DNA of 64,000 bases. Origin: Tomocerus qinae. Lineage: Eukaryota > Arthropoda > Collembola > Entomobryomorpha > Tomoceridae. The notes under the pieces are model-generated. The model saw only the letters and a list, made by a program, of their open reading frames with translations. It was not told the origin of the DNA and did no database searches. Location: assembly GCA_020055645.1 (NCBI GenBank), contig CM034547.1, positions 60,919,884 to 60,983,883 of the forward strand, written 5' to 3'. The stretch's first letter is position 1; every line of letters begins with the position of its first letter. Below, in pieces: positions 49,601-63,889 of the stretch. Position numbers and translations under genes: made by a program.

Positions 49601-50352
49601 TTGTTGTTGTTAAAAGGTAAATTAAAATAAGGGGCTGTGCCTTTTTTGGTCAAATCCTTTGGTTTTTATCTTCTTGTCCAACTGTCGAATTTTGTGTCGT
49701 AGCTACTTAACTATCGGTACTTGGATATTGTTATTTTTTACAATTACTCATTGTGTGATGATGAATGTTTTACATGAGTATGTACATAGCATGTTGGTTT
49801 TAAATCACTTTTTTATAGATTGTGTCTTACATCGCCGACAAGGGCGGCTATCGACCCACCATTCAATACGTTGGAAAAGGAGTCCATCCCCCGCCCCCTC
49901 CTGCCTATGCTAATGTAAAACCACCAAAGTATATTGAACCTGAGCCGGAATTCTACGCAGCAACCCCAACACCTCTCGCACCCATCGTCAAGGCTCCATT
50001 AGGTCTCGCGGGTCCTATTATCGAACAGGGACCTTTGAAATTGAGAGTTAATCCCGGAGGCCTTGTGCCCATCTCTCCCAGTGCCATTCCCCAGGTGTAT
50101 GATGTTCCTTTGGGTGACTACGGACTAGGAGGAAGTGGATATGGACAAGGCTACGGATACGGCTATTATGGACAAGGCCCTTCTGGATATGGATACGATC
50201 CCGTCTTTGCAGCGTCTTCTAAAGTCTCCAAGAAAAGAGCTCTTCTCTACGACAGAACTCTATTTAGAAAAGATGTAGAAAACCGCGCACCCAAAGTTAA
50301 ACGCTCGGGGAAAACTCGAGTTGTGCGTAGGCTAGTTAAAAAAGCTGACTGA
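46673..50352 (+). CDS. Secreted RR-type cuticle protein
   Basis: Coding exons 46673-46675, 47848-48000, 48317-48386, 48464-48528 and 49819-50352, all GT/AG and in frame, giving about 274 residues. Exon 1 contributes only the ATG (ATG|GTAAGA). With exon 2 it makes a signal peptide, MGNAWRIGFVLVGSLL followed by VAGVTA, with likely cleavage before GPKGYDY. Next come a Tyr/Asp-rich stretch, then an RR (chitin_bind_4) domain from YAFGYEVDDYY through GQYRVLLPDGRIQIVSYIAD and GGYRPTIQY, about residues 56-118. The rest is proline-rich, then Gly/Tyr-rich (SGYGQGYGYGYYGQG), and ends in a basic tail with KKR, KR and RR pairs. Known role of the family: binding chitin in exoskeleton. I cannot assign it to RR-1 or RR-2. 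The LPDGR form resembles pro-resilin-like members. Confidence 0.85.
46676..47847 (+). other. First intron of the cuticle gene
   Basis: 1172 bp between the start codon and the signal peptide exon. In insect cuticle genes a large first intron next to a tiny first coding exon is common and may carry control elements. I see no second gene in it. The open frame at 47039-47242 has no support. Confidence 0.6.
48529..49818 (+). other. Intron inside the RR domain coding region
   Basis: 1290 bp, splitting the RR domain after GRIQ and before IVSYIAD. It contains no recognisable gene or repeat. The minus-strand frame at 49263-49535 has no support. Confidence 0.6.
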
Positions 50353-50889
50353 TGGAAAATCTCGCTTTCAATGCACAAAATTACCAATTTGTAATGTTTC
50401 ATTTCATCTCTATCCAGCTCTACTACACTTATGCAGTATTCTACCGAATGTACTCGTACTTTTATGCTATCTGCTATTGGAGGAAATAGCTCATACCATG
50501 AAGAGGATTTTGTAAATATATTCTTATTTTTTACTACGACCGACTGTGTAGATAGATATCTAGGTTATTTTAGGGTACCATTAATTATTTATAAATGGAA
50601 CAGGTGATGCGATTGTAATGTTTTCTTATGGAGGGACTCAATTTTTCTCTGTACCTTACTAAGCCATTTTTTAGACACTCAAAACTTGACTGAAAATATT
50701 TTTTAGAAATGTTTCCAGACCATTTGTACAATTTATCGAGGTTAATTTTTATTTTCTTGTATTGCAACAATTGCAGATCATTGGGAGTAATTTTTTGTTG
50801 TGCTTTAGTGAGTAATTCTGCGTGTGCTCTCCAGTGCGTACTAAAAGATTAATGTAATTGTAGCTGCTAAATATTTATGTGTGAATAAA
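50353..50889 (+). terminator. 3' untranslated region and poly(A) signal of the cuticle gene
   Basis: After the TGA at 50350-50352 the first canonical signal is AATAAA at 50884-50889, followed by a T-rich stretch (ATCATTTTTGTTT), as expected for a downstream element. This gives a 3' untranslated region of about 530 bases. Confidence 0.65.
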
Positions 50890-53800
50890 TAATATCATTT
50901 TTGTTTAGCAATCAGCAAAAGTCTTTACTCGAATTTATTATTCCCCGAAATAATTGCCAGGCAGTCTTTCTCTGTCACTTTTATCATTTCAATTTCAGGC
51001 TGCACAAGATTGCATTATTTTTTTGTTCCGTAGGCTGTAACATTCGTCATTTTAAGTTTAAACTGGGATGGAGGTTGAAATAGGGATGTCAATAAATCAT
51101 AGAAAACTAACATTAAATCAATGTATTTGTACACCCAGATTTTTTCATTATGATCCGTAATTGCAAGCCATAACTTATGCGTTAAAAGGACAGGAATCCA
51201 TTTCAGGAGTGTGTTGTGTACGTGAACCTACTCTCCACACAATCAAATGCATCAAGGAAGGAGCCAGTGGAGATAAAGAAATGCAGTTTGGTAAGTAAAT
51301 GCAAAAGTTGGAGCCGGAGAGCTGGCAGTTGGAATCGGAATACAAATACAAGAAGAACGCATCTCCAGAAAATAAAGAAGCATAACAATAACAATGCATT
51401 CAATTATGCAAGGCAGGAGATGCTAGGGGGATTGGGTTTTGCCGTTCATTTTCATGTGCGTAGTGGTACAAGAGTTACTGACACACACTTACCTGCAACT
51501 TACTAATTACGCATTTTATACGCATACAAATGTATAACTCATGACTTGCATATACCATTTTAAATAGTACATCTGTGTAAATATGTATTTGTCGAGGTGC
51601 TGTAATTAACTTTTGTATACACAGGTAAGAACAGAGCATAAAAATGTTTTTATTTTCAGTAAATACATAACACTAGTTGAATACAAGACTAAGTAACAAT
51701 TAGCAATAAATAAAATGAAAAGCATGTTAGTTTTAGGGTAGGAGGGTGAGTGGAAGCCTTTTGGCACAGATAAAACAACGTATTATACAAGAAAATCACG
51801 TAATTTTAGATCCCGTGGCTATAGAATGGCTAAAATATACGGAAAGATGTTAATTCTAGATAAATGAGCAAATGTGTACTACATAAACAGTCTGAAAAGG
51901 TGAGAGTAATTATTCATTCTGAGCATTCATAGACATTTATTGCATTTTAGACACGTAGCCACTTTTACTTAGCTCATTTCATTTTCTTTGGATCAAGTGC
52001 CATATCCCACTGGTACTCACTCTTATCGCACTAACTATCACATCTCTGATTTAACATCTGGAAATATTACTACACTTAAATTGCCATTGTTATCTTGTGC
52101 AGTTACTCCATTATACTATCTCTGCATGTGCTCAAGGAAAAACTTCCGACTATCCATATGATTTTAATTTTTACAAGGAAACGACACGTTGGATTGCAGC
52201 ATTTTTGATTGTATGATCAAACTAGAGGATTAAAATATACCTACATGCTTAAGAACAAAACAAGATCTTTTTCAGTCGAGGTTCTTCCCTGTGCGAGCTA
52301 AATTATAAATCATTAGAGCGTTTCGCAGATTTCAGATTTGAGTAGCATTACAATATCTGTTCATTTTACGTACTTAGAATAATAATACTAGCAATACTGC
52401 CACTCAATTATTATGCTAATGGTATTGTACAGAGAGATAGAATAAGTACAATAACATTTTGGTGATGATTTGTAGCAAGGTTCTCATTAATGCTCCAAAT
52501 TCCAATGGTATTATATAATGGGGCACAATTTCTTTTTTGCCACTTTACATACAGCTATTGAAATAGAGGTACGAGGTAGGTATAACAAAAAGTGATACAG
52601 TTTCAACTTTTAGGAAAATGGTTTTTTGCAGAGGAAACAAGCAAATAGCTAATTTTGAAAACATTTGAGTGTAAAAAGCAGAGAGCGAGCAAGATCATTA
52701 ATATTCCTAATTTGCTACATTATTACTAGCCTTATTGTTTGTTGGTCTGGATTGCCGACCGACAAGTGAAGTGGAGCTGGAGGGCGTTGATTTTGTTTGA
52801 GTGATCCATCCGTGACTGTCTGTAATGGGATAACCTGAGGACTCTATCAGGAAGAAATCCTTTTGGTTTCAATTGAATTTCAGTTTTCTTGTTGGTATTT
52901 TGCTTTATCTTAATCATGTGCCAGGAAATACACACAGTGTGATAAGTGGTATGATAAGTGAGGGAACTTGGTTAGAGGTGCACATTCCAGAATGCAGTAA
53001 ATGACTAAATTATCGTGTTTTTGCTGAAGGCGGTAGTTAAATATACTATATCTATAAAAGTTTACGTAGTAGGTATAAATAAGGCAGATTGCACATAGAT
53101 GACTGAGTTTAGAATGTAGAAATGATTCGAGTCTTAAAATTAAACCATTTATTTGTGGGGTGAATTATTAATGTGTCTGCATAATATTATGAATGAGCCA
53201 ATTATAAGGTAATGCAATACAACAAAGAATCCGGTTTGAGAAAGATCCTAAAATGACTGTTGCATCTGATCCTGGTGAGTGAGTAATTTGCTACGAGGAA
53301 TTATGTGGCTAATAAAAATCTTTATTGTTAGTTAACCAGTCTGCCTACCCAAGCTGTACTTACTTTACTTACCTTCTTACGTACGCACAGCTTGTTCTCC
53401 GCATCTCTCTATAGTCCAACTCCAAATGTTCTGTTTTAGGTGTAACGTAATATTTATGGCTTTGCCTCTACTACCATGCAGATATGAAATATTATTGTAT
53501 GAAACCATACCTATTGCCTAACACTTCGTATCTGATGCAGTTACGTTACCTACTCTTATTTTTAACATTATCTTTCAAAGTGTTTAGTACTTGTGGTCTA
53601 CTGTCGTGACAGATTTGTCCTTAATGTAATCCCTATGGGCATTCATTCCCATTATGTGGTTCTATGTTACACAGTACACGCCTTTATCCTCCCTATCTAC
53701 AAAATCCTTTGAAAATACGGAAAAATTTAATAAATAACTTGTTTACCTTTCATTCAACCATTTAACCATGTTTTGACATAAATAAACATCTGCACTTTTG

Positions 53801-56800
53801 TAAATCATGAATTGATCTGCATTCGTAAAAATAATTGCTTTGTGATGGAATTGGTTGGAAAAGTAAAATGTGTAATGTAGCTAAGAAATTTATACGACAT
53901 TACGACACTTTAACATTAAAATCCCTTTTACCTTTATACATAGTAAAACTACATGTAGAACTAAGTGACAAATCGCCTTATTGAACTAAATGTCAACGAA
54001 GATCTCCAAACTACCCCATTTTTCTTTGAAATAGAAATAAATTCAAATATTTAAACAGGAGATTACATAAATGGATTTATACATAATGATATAGAAAAAT
54101 AAGTCAATAGAGCAAAATTTGATTAACTGTCGTTTAGATTATAGTTTAGCTCGACCTTGTTAAACTCAGTAATTGATGCTCTAATTGAATACGAATCAAT
54201 AATATATATTTACTACTCGTTGTGTTGTAAATATCTCTTTATGAAACCCCGTAACGAGCGCAATCAGAACAAGTGAGTAGCAATAAAATATGTTGTTATT
54301 TCATAACGTGAAGGTTATGATAACAGTTGTAATCTTTCTGTTGCGTGACTTAGTACTAAATTACTCCAAAATAATAATAATAATAAACCAATAAAAATCC
54401 ATTCTAAACAAAATTGCATGCATCTGTGGCTGCAGCAGCAGGCTAAATTAATTCATTCCGGTACAGATCCCAGTAGGTACATTGCTAAAATAACTTTGTA
54501 TTATAGTTTCGAGTACAGCCTTTTATAAAATTAAATTCATTGTAAGTATTTAGATTTTCATATCAGCAGCATTTGGTAGCATACACAAGAACGGTGTAAT
54601 TAAAACAAAAGTTTTATGCAAGTCTTACAACTTGAATGTTATGAGACTCATCAATCGTGAGCTTGATGATGCAAAAGCAAGGATTTATTGAAGAACTCAA
54701 TTTTACTAATTAGATAACAAAGTTTCTGTCAATCAGTAATAATTAGAAATGTACCACTCACTTCGTATGTGGAGCAACATGAACTTAACCATCTAACTAA
54801 CAGTACAATTACAAAATGCAGAAATAATAAGCTAGTAGAAATATCTTCCAAGAAAAGTGGACCTGGTTTCTAATTACGAACAATTTTTACTTTGCAAAGG
54901 CAATACATGCTACAAACAAATTATTCAGCGATGATCTATACAATTCAAGATATTAATTTCGCCCTCAGAAAAGAATTAATAGGACCTATTAATCAACCAA
55001 TTTAAGGAGTTTTTCAATTATGCAATGAACATTTTAATCTTAGTGTACTTAGTAGTTACAGTTTGAATTGTAGAAAAAAGAGCATACAGAATTGTATCAT
55101 CATATTGTACAGTAATTGAATGATTTATTTATTTCATTGATTGCTATAGGTAGAAAACATGTTAGTAGTTGGTAGCAGTTTATAATTTAAACTGGAATGT
55201 AAAAGTAAACAAATCATAGTCAGCACATAACAGCGGCGTATTTCATGATTGGTGGACTCGACCTGCAAAGAGAAGTATTTATTGTAAAACGTTGGATTAG
55301 AGTAATACAAGGTTAAAAATTCCATCCTTTTAATTGATGAGATATCTGTATCATAATATTGTTTTAAGATTATCCATGTCAGAAATTACCTTGAAATCTT
55401 TTGTAGAGGGTCTCGGTATAAAAATAAGAATTGTACATGATTATCTCCAATATTTGGTATGTACTCTCCACAATCGGTAATTGCTGTTCTCAACGGAATA
55501 TTTCAACTGAAGTGATTGCAACTGAAATTACTTCTGCACCTCCACAAAATGGCTAACTCTTCATAGCAAGAAAATACTGAAAAATCTTTACGACCTGAAC
55601 AGATAACAAACATTATGATTTCTTTTCGACTACTACAGTCGGAATTTATCGTGGAATTGACCTAAAAGGTGGTATCTTATTGTAAATTGTTCTTAAGAGC
55701 TTGATCTTTGTCTGAGTTACTGATGAAGTCAACCATGAAGGAAGCTTTTATATACCAATGTGGAATTTCTTCGGGTAATTTATGTAGAACATTAGTATTT
55801 AGTTTCTTAGAACAAAGTTACATAATCAAAGCTGCCATTTTCACACTTACATCATAATTTCTGCCAGTTTCAAGAATTCCAGATCGGTTAAACCCAGACT
55901 GCCTACTGACTTCTGAAGATTCAAACCGGATTATCTACGAATATTAAGCATATAGGAAAAATATTACGCAGTAACAATAATAATTCCAATGCAGTGGAGC
56001 AACATTGGAAAAAACATGATAATAATAATAATGACTCTTGCTTCTGCCACCAGAGTGTAAAGCTTTTGAAGAGTTTAAATGAAAAGACAACTGTATACTC
56101 TAACAGGACAGCTCATTTAGCGAGACAAATAGCAAGATAACTTACGATCGTCAGGTGCCTAATATTTGTAGAAGTAGGTAGGCGTGTTTTATTGTTATGT
56201 ACATTCAAGTTGTGTACTTACAGCTGTAAAGTAAAGGCAATTAGCACTGATTAGAAAGAAAGCGAGAAGAAATGCAAACAATGATAGTTGGGTTGCAATG
56301 TCATTTGCAAGGGAATTCATAAGTCGTAGAAATTGGATTGTTAAGCTGTCTCGACGTAAGCTACTAATTAATCTTTAAAATTTTGTTAGCAATCACTTTG
56401 CACTCTCCTTTGGAAAACTATAAAGGCGAAACGGAGAACACGGGTATGATTATCATAGTGTTGACATTGACTATTGACACTGACATGAAATTGAATGCTA
56501 AACGTTCGCTTGTTTTAAGTGTAGGGTGAATAATAGGTGAATCACGATAACATTCTCAGACTCCTTCCTCCTGTTCTCGTTATTGTTTCAGAAATAACAA
56601 GAGGAATTTTCATCAGTCTGTTGCAAACTAGTATATAGTGCTTAGTATATAGTAAATAAAAGTGGAGACAGAATACCTGAAGAATGATAAATATTTACGA
56701 TACGCTAAGAATATTTATGCTTTGTTCTATAGGAACAAATTCTCTCCACCTAACAAGTCAAGTGACTTCTTGAAGCGTGAATTTAGTATTATTTTCTGCT

Positions 56801-59800
56801 TTGAATATGGGAAAGTCGTAAGATCGTGTGGTTAAAGAACTAATAGTCGTGAAGATGCGCTCTGTCATGGTCACATTACACGCTTAACTTTACATCAACA
56901 ATTTTCTCGAGCCTAAAGCACAAAGATACCAACACTTTAAAGAGCACGGTTACAATCCTAATTTATTTTTTGCCACTGTGCATTATGTAATGGCAAATAT
57001 TATGCAGCCATATAATCAACTGAGATCTTAAGACAGCCAAGTAAATTGAAACTCATTGAGGTAGTTGACAGAATTGTGGCTTAAACTTTAAATTTCCAAG
57101 CCAAGCTGGCACAATCTCACGAAACATTAAGGATAAGAAAAATGTTATCCTTAATGGAGCTAGTACTTGCGTTCTCTACGCATCTCTTGAGAAGTGTAAG
57201 CTAGTAGTAAGGACACTCAAATCCCTAAATTGCCTGCAATAAGTTCTTGTTAGTTCCAATGCTCACTCTACCATATGTTTTAAAAATAAGAAAAATGGGA
57301 ATTACAGGGATTAGAATATGCTAGAAAAAAATAGATTTAAGTGCACCCGTTATGTGTTAGTACATGTAGTTAAGTCCAATTTGCCTATCCAGCATACAAA
57401 ATATTTTTGTAGGATCCTTAATACAAATTGGGATTGTAAAGAAGAAGTCAAGGAAAATATTTTGGGTTTTTGAGACAGCAGAATAGTATAAAAAAGTTGT
57501 ATCACTAGGCAAGTAGTAATTTTGTATAGAGTATGATGTAGTAGTTGTGGTTGATCGTGCATAGCTATAAGAATAGTTGAGAAAAGAAGAAGCAGTCTGG
57601 GATTGCACTTGCACTTGGCTAAGAGTGAAGTAGAGATAAAAGTAAAAGTCAAATGGAACTGGCTGGAAATAATTCTACGGAGAGAAAAAGTGCGTGCCAG
57701 AGAGCAGACGAATACTTTGGGTCATGGTCATTTACTTTTCTGATGTTCTTTTAAGTGCCTCGTGGTAGCCGTGGACTTAACAAGATACATTGAGCTGCAT
57801 GCACAAACACACAAATCATTTATTAAAACATGAAATATAGGGAAATATACATCCTTTATGACACAATCCTCTGCAGTAGTCTCCTTCTCTCGTTAGTACT
57901 CCCAATGAATAATATCTTTCATTGATGATATACATTATCTTCATGGAGAAATCGATCTAAGGCATGGAGGATAAAATTGCTACTTTGCATGCATGTGGGC
58001 CTATTCCTTAGAATTACTCCTTAATCCCAATAAAGATATTTCGAACAAGTAATTCGATGAAATCAGATGCTCGTTAGCAGAAGACATAAAGCAATTTGTC
58101 CAAATCCGCTTTCCTTTCTAACCACTACTGGATTATTCGACCTTTGGAGCACCAAAGAGCTTAGGGATTTCTTTTGTCTCTTCTTTCACAATTAGTCCGT
58201 ACAAAATATCCGTGTGTAAAAAATACTTTTGTGAAAATAGGAACAAAGAATTCAATTCAACAAGTTCAATCCGTAATGAGCTTACTAACAAAAATTACAC
58301 TGGGATTTCTACAACTCTCTTGTGTAGATATTTAGTTGAAGAGGAAAGATCGTTATTCATCTATTTAGCCTACAGGCAGATCAAGGATCAGATTGCCCTG
58401 TAGATTGAAAGAATAGAAGATAACTAATTGCTACAAGTCAGACTATTGTCTTACAATTGTAATAAATATGCCATGTAGGGTAACTGAACTTAAGTTGCCA
58501 ATGTTTGTCATAAATACACAACAGACTCTTGTAGTACAAGAGTAATAGTAGGTAAATGTTTAATTTCGATTAGTTTTGGTACATATGCATGAATGTAGAT
58601 TTGCTTGCTTGCTAAAGGTTGCTCGTACTTATGAAATGGTTTTATGAAACAGAAAATAAATTAGAACAACAAAAAACATTTTCGATTTTTCTTGGATTTA
58701 TTTACTAAGTTTGAACTATACGAAGCCCAGAAATGCAATTTTTTAAAACGACAATTTTTATTCATTACAATATTATTATTATCCATATTGATTCCGTAGA
58801 TGACGGGATTTTCTTTTGGTAGTAACTCGATTTTTTTTGTTTACTATTATCTAATTTACGATTCAGGCTAACATTTTGTTAACGATACTGTTTAAAGTGT
58901 TCAACTACTCGGAATAATTTACAGAATTTACACACCTACGATGATACATAACATACTTTTACTTGATAGACTACTATGCTATGATATTTTCAACAGTAAT
59001 TAATACAACCGTACTTATGCATAGTTATACGTGTGTCAACAATATAATAGAAGGTAGCACTTTTCTTTTTCGTCACACACACCAGCCAACCACTCAATCA
59101 ATACAGAAGTCCGAGTGCAATGATAATGTCACAGTGAAATACTCGAATACTGATACAATTAAGACACATTGACATGAATGACTTGAAATGATGAATAATT
59201 TGTTCTGTGATAGAAATTATTTTGCTTCTAAATTGGTTCCTCTATCTTATAATACGAGATAGCAAGGTAAAAATAAATTAAAATGTCCAATTAAAACACT
59301 GCTTAAAGTTCATTGCAATATATTGACGTTATGTGTAGTTGTAAGTCAATGCGTGTATATTTAATTGTAAGTGCTTTGTCTAATGTTTTAAACAATTGTC
59401 TACGAATTTCATCAAATTCTATAATTTACAAGTGTTGAATGTGATAATTAGCAGTACTTATTGTTATTACTCCTTAATTAAGGTCGGATCCCGTTTTAAA
59501 GGTTTGCCTAACATTATTAACATCGTAGTTTGTTAATAACAATTTTCTGTGGATTCACATTTACTTATATCTATCTGTACATCCAACATTCAGTGTAACT
59601 GTTGAGGAGTTGAGTCACACCCATTAAAATACAGAGTTCTCTTTTTGTAATAGGTAGGGTTGTTATCAATTTTTAGTCCATTGAAAACTAATCAAATAGT
59701 AACTAGCAAATTTTGGGCATCAATCTAAGCAAACTTATTTTCTGTAGAGCCCTAAATCAATGAGATTACTAGGAAATATTTCACCTGCCTTTGTGAGTAG

Positions 59801-62800
59801 CTTGCTAATGCATTCTAACATAGTGGAAGTGGAAAATAAAGATTGATTCATAAGAAATGTCAAAAGAAAACTAGCGAAAATAATGATTTTCGACGTGAGT
59901 AATATTAAAGACACGAGTACAGAGTTACCGACGGGAATCACAACCAACAGAGACGATGAAAAATGAAATTGGATTTAAAATATTTGCATGCAAATGGTCC
60001 TACTGGTATTTACGATTATATACATTGTTATCATAATTGCTATTTATTACTATGAGGTAATTGTAACTCGGAATTTATTTACTCGTAGTAGATGTATTGG
60101 TTTCCTCAGCTCTTGGTATAGATAGACTACTATTTTGTAAAATTTTCTTGCTAATTTTAATGCTAATTTTCATCCAAAATTCCATACTACACTTTGCCAA
60201 TCCTCCAATGATACTCTGCATTCTAATATACCAAGACACATTGTCTATACTTCTTCCCCTTCTCAACTTATTTGGTTATTTCCTAAAGATGTACTACTTT
60301 CTTATTTTTATTGTGTATAACTAATTTGTCCTGATCTGATTGACTTACGCTATTCAAAGTTGGGTACACTACGAGTGACTACACTTATCTGATTTCCTAA
60401 CTTATCGTCATACACTACTGAATCCTATAATTTAAGGAGCACTGATTGCCTTCCTTCGAGTTCCCTTGAAATTGATTGTTCCTTAACAGGTCGCATTGTT
60501 ATTTTTAATACGCATTTCATGAACCAGGCTTAAGGTGTAACTCTAAGATTATATACTTACAATCTCTATAAGACAACGAAGGTAATAATAATCTATTGCA
60601 ATAGGAATGCACTTATCAATAGTTCCCTTCAAATATTTTATGTATTGATTCCTCATCACTACGTAATAATTAGTAGATGCTACTAATTATTTTCCGATTT
60701 CTTGCTGCTCTTTCAGTATGTATAGCTTTAATTAATATAGGATTAGATTCCAACGTATTTGTAAAGTATTGCCTAATCTGCGAATGTAGTGTGTGTGATC
60801 TCCTTGTTTTCTGAGAATATTGATAAATATTTGCATATTAATTACAATAATATATATTTTACATGTAATGCTCCATGAGGAGCCGGCAGTTTTCAGCAAA
60901 GAGCAATCCACTGTGTAAATTCATCTAGTTTTTTCACACATGTAGACATGTCGCTTATTTTGTACCTACTTAATAGATTAGAATCTGCAGAGTGGTGAAG
61001 TGATAAGAAAAAGATAATGAAAGGGAATACCTAAGCGACAATTGTAGTAGGCGTATTATATAAGTATAGGTACTTATTAGTGGGTACAAAAATTAATGCT
61101 CTATATAAATAGTCCGTTTCATGTCCAAATTAGTGAGAGATGTTAATTGGTTGCATGGAAATAGTTCGTGTTAGTGCATCACCTGAACTAAAGGGAAGCT
61201 CTTTCTCACGGTGCAACCTGGCATATAATAATAATGTATAATAAATAGCAAGTGCAGAACGTGCATGTGCATACGCAAAAGAAATTGGGTCAATCTTATG
61301 AAAAAATGTCGCCCTTGGAAGTGATTATTACTAAATTGCACATGCATTTTATTTAGAATAAGAATAGTTGACTGATTGAGTCGAGATAAACCTAGAAGAC
61401 CAATAGTTTGACCAACAGAGAAGAATCTTCCCTGAGAGTAAATCGGTTCCGGCATCTCTCTCACCTACTCGCGTAGCACCTTCTGATTATCAGTTGATTT
61501 GGTGGGATTCCAATCGACCCTTAATAGCTATTTATCGTTAAGAGGTTCCTACTCGTCTACACACCTTAAATATGTTGTTTGAGATAAGGATCGGACTTTT
61601 CCATGCTACTATCACACAGCATTCCCTCCCGTGCTCTATAATAGTTTTAGTAGTAGTGACATGACCGTACTCATATCAAGGATTCACTTGCTGTGACGAA
61701 CTTACTATTATAATCACTTCATTCATTCATTATTGTTGACGATGTTACTTAAATAGAATCATAAAGAATTCTTTCGAGGACAACGAACGAATGGTGTACG
61801 GAGCTCTGAGGAGTCCACTTAGCTTATAATTATAATGATAATCAAGTATTGTTTTTTTGTTTATTGCTGCTGTATGCAATATGGGTGCGTTTTTAGGTTA
61901 TTTCGATTAGCATTGATGCATATGAAGGCATTTCAGTTCGGTGAGGTTCTGTGGATTTGCTATTTTAGCTTTTGGGTATATTGGGGGAGATCCTTCAGTT
62001 TATATAATTGGAATAGACGGATGTTATTTTTTGTCTTGAACTTGTTCTTGCCAAATGAGAAGGAGGAATTCCTAATTGCTGGAAACAACACTATCCGTAT
62101 CAATTCAGGTTAAATTCATAATTTTATGTTATATAGGTCACACTATAGTAGTTCCTCCCATTTAAAACGCACAAGTCACATGTAAATCTATTATTAGTGT
62201 TAATATTCGCACAGTCCCTGATTAATATTTATGTAGTAGATAAAGGTATGTATTGCCCTAGTTCCTAATGCTCGTAATGATTGTTATATTATTGTTGTAT
62301 ATATTATTATTATATAGTCATAAATATATCATCATTAATTCCTAGGCTAAGACAATTGAGACAATTGTAAGTCGTTATTCAACGTATACTTCATAGGCAT
62401 AGTATGGAGCAGTCTGCTGAAGTAGTTTTATTAATCTTGTTTGATTCTCTCCCATTGAAAGTCCGAATTAATCAGCACACAAATGTCATCTAAACCCACT
62501 AAAAAGAGAGTCTTGTTCACAGAACAGATTTCGCGATGTAAGGAGGGTCACGATTGGCAGTGAGGCAGATCAGATTCACATAAGTGAGATGACGTTGTTG
62601 CATTTGCATATATGTAATTTGAGAGTTCGTTGGTTTTGAAATTCTTTTAACCTTAACTGTAAATAGAAATGTAAATAGTAGTAGATATAGATATATCCAT
62701 GCTCCTGGATAATTTGGAGGTTTTATATATATATAAGTATAATTTACCTGTATGCACAGAGAGTATCGACACAAGTAGTAGTTCCACCTTTCCGTCCGAT

Positions 62801-63889
62801 TCGATGCACTTACATTACATACTACTATAATACGGCTTCTACAATATATTTTATGAAACGACAATGCTGCCTTAGGCAATATAGGAAGAGCATAGATGGA
62901 ACACATTAAAGTGATGAAAATGATGTGAATAGTAAATTGATAAATATGGCTGAATAATGCTTAGCAAATAATTGTAAAGAGATGAGAGAAAGATAACATT
63001 TTTTTTGAAATGATATTATGGTGCTATGCAGTTAAGTGTGCTTTATGTTCTCTGACTGATTTTTGACACCTGACCTAGTGTATTTTATGGATAGCCTAAT
63101 CTTCGTCCAAATAGAGTCACGTCACGTCAATTTCCGAACAACTGTGCATGAATATATAAAATGCTCCGAGTCAAATCAAAAAGAAAAGGGTCTACTGAAA
63201 AGTTAGAAAAGAGTAGTAAAGACGTTAGTAGTATATAGTAGATGCTAAGTATATCTATAGGTATATAGAGTGGTTGGTGGTAGAGATACATAGTAAAAGG
63301 AGAGTGTGTGTATTTAGCTATGTGTGTATGTAGTGTAATGTACAAGAAGGAAATTAAGAGTTAAGAAAGACACAGACACAGAGGACTTAAATTTGGCTAA
63401 AACAATCAAGCTTTTCTTCATTCAATCTGACAACGAATCCAGTAAGTGAATAAATGGAAGTAATGTACGTTAAGTTAATTAAATTAAGTAAACACAGAGT
63501 AACAATTAGTTAGACAAATAGAAACAGTAGTATTATAGGACATCTTAAATTAGTGTAATAGCGGGCCGAGTAAGTTTACAAATACGTTAGTTGACAAAAA
63601 GACAAAAGGATACATACAAAACGAAGGAAGGAAGGAACGAAGAAGAACATTGCATTGCATTGACATTACAGGGGTCACCATCAATCAATTCAATCAGGCA
63701 CACACGACCAGCAGAGCAGAACCCATTTCAGACCCCAATGAAGTGATCTGACCAACATCAAACATTGAACACTGTCATAGATTCACCAGTCATAGTTATG
63801 CACATGTAGTACTTAGTAGTATTTTTTTGAAGAGTTTTACGTTGGATTAGATTCAGCTGCATTGGTTGGGGTTTCAATCAATTCAATCG
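50890..63889. other. Long intergenic stretch, no gene supported
   Basis: About 13 kb of AT-rich DNA without a recognisable coding region. Small simple repeats occur, such as AAT runs near 54370 and 56020 and TA runs near 62720. A TATA-like TATATAAATA at 61102-61111 (plus) has the same core as the cuticle gene's box, but no coding region I recognise follows. Exons of genes that continue outside the window could be missed here. Confidence 0.5.

Noticed and set aside
51216-51506. 96-codon plus-strand frame
   Set aside because: Low-complexity Asn/Lys/Arg-rich content, overlapping minus-strand frames of similar length, and no family resemblance.
61102-61111. TATA-like TATATAAATA in the right-hand intergenic stretch (also 2426-2434 and 39058-39065)
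   Set aside because: No leader, start codon in frame or coding exon could be attached; such strings are expected by chance in AT-rich DNA.
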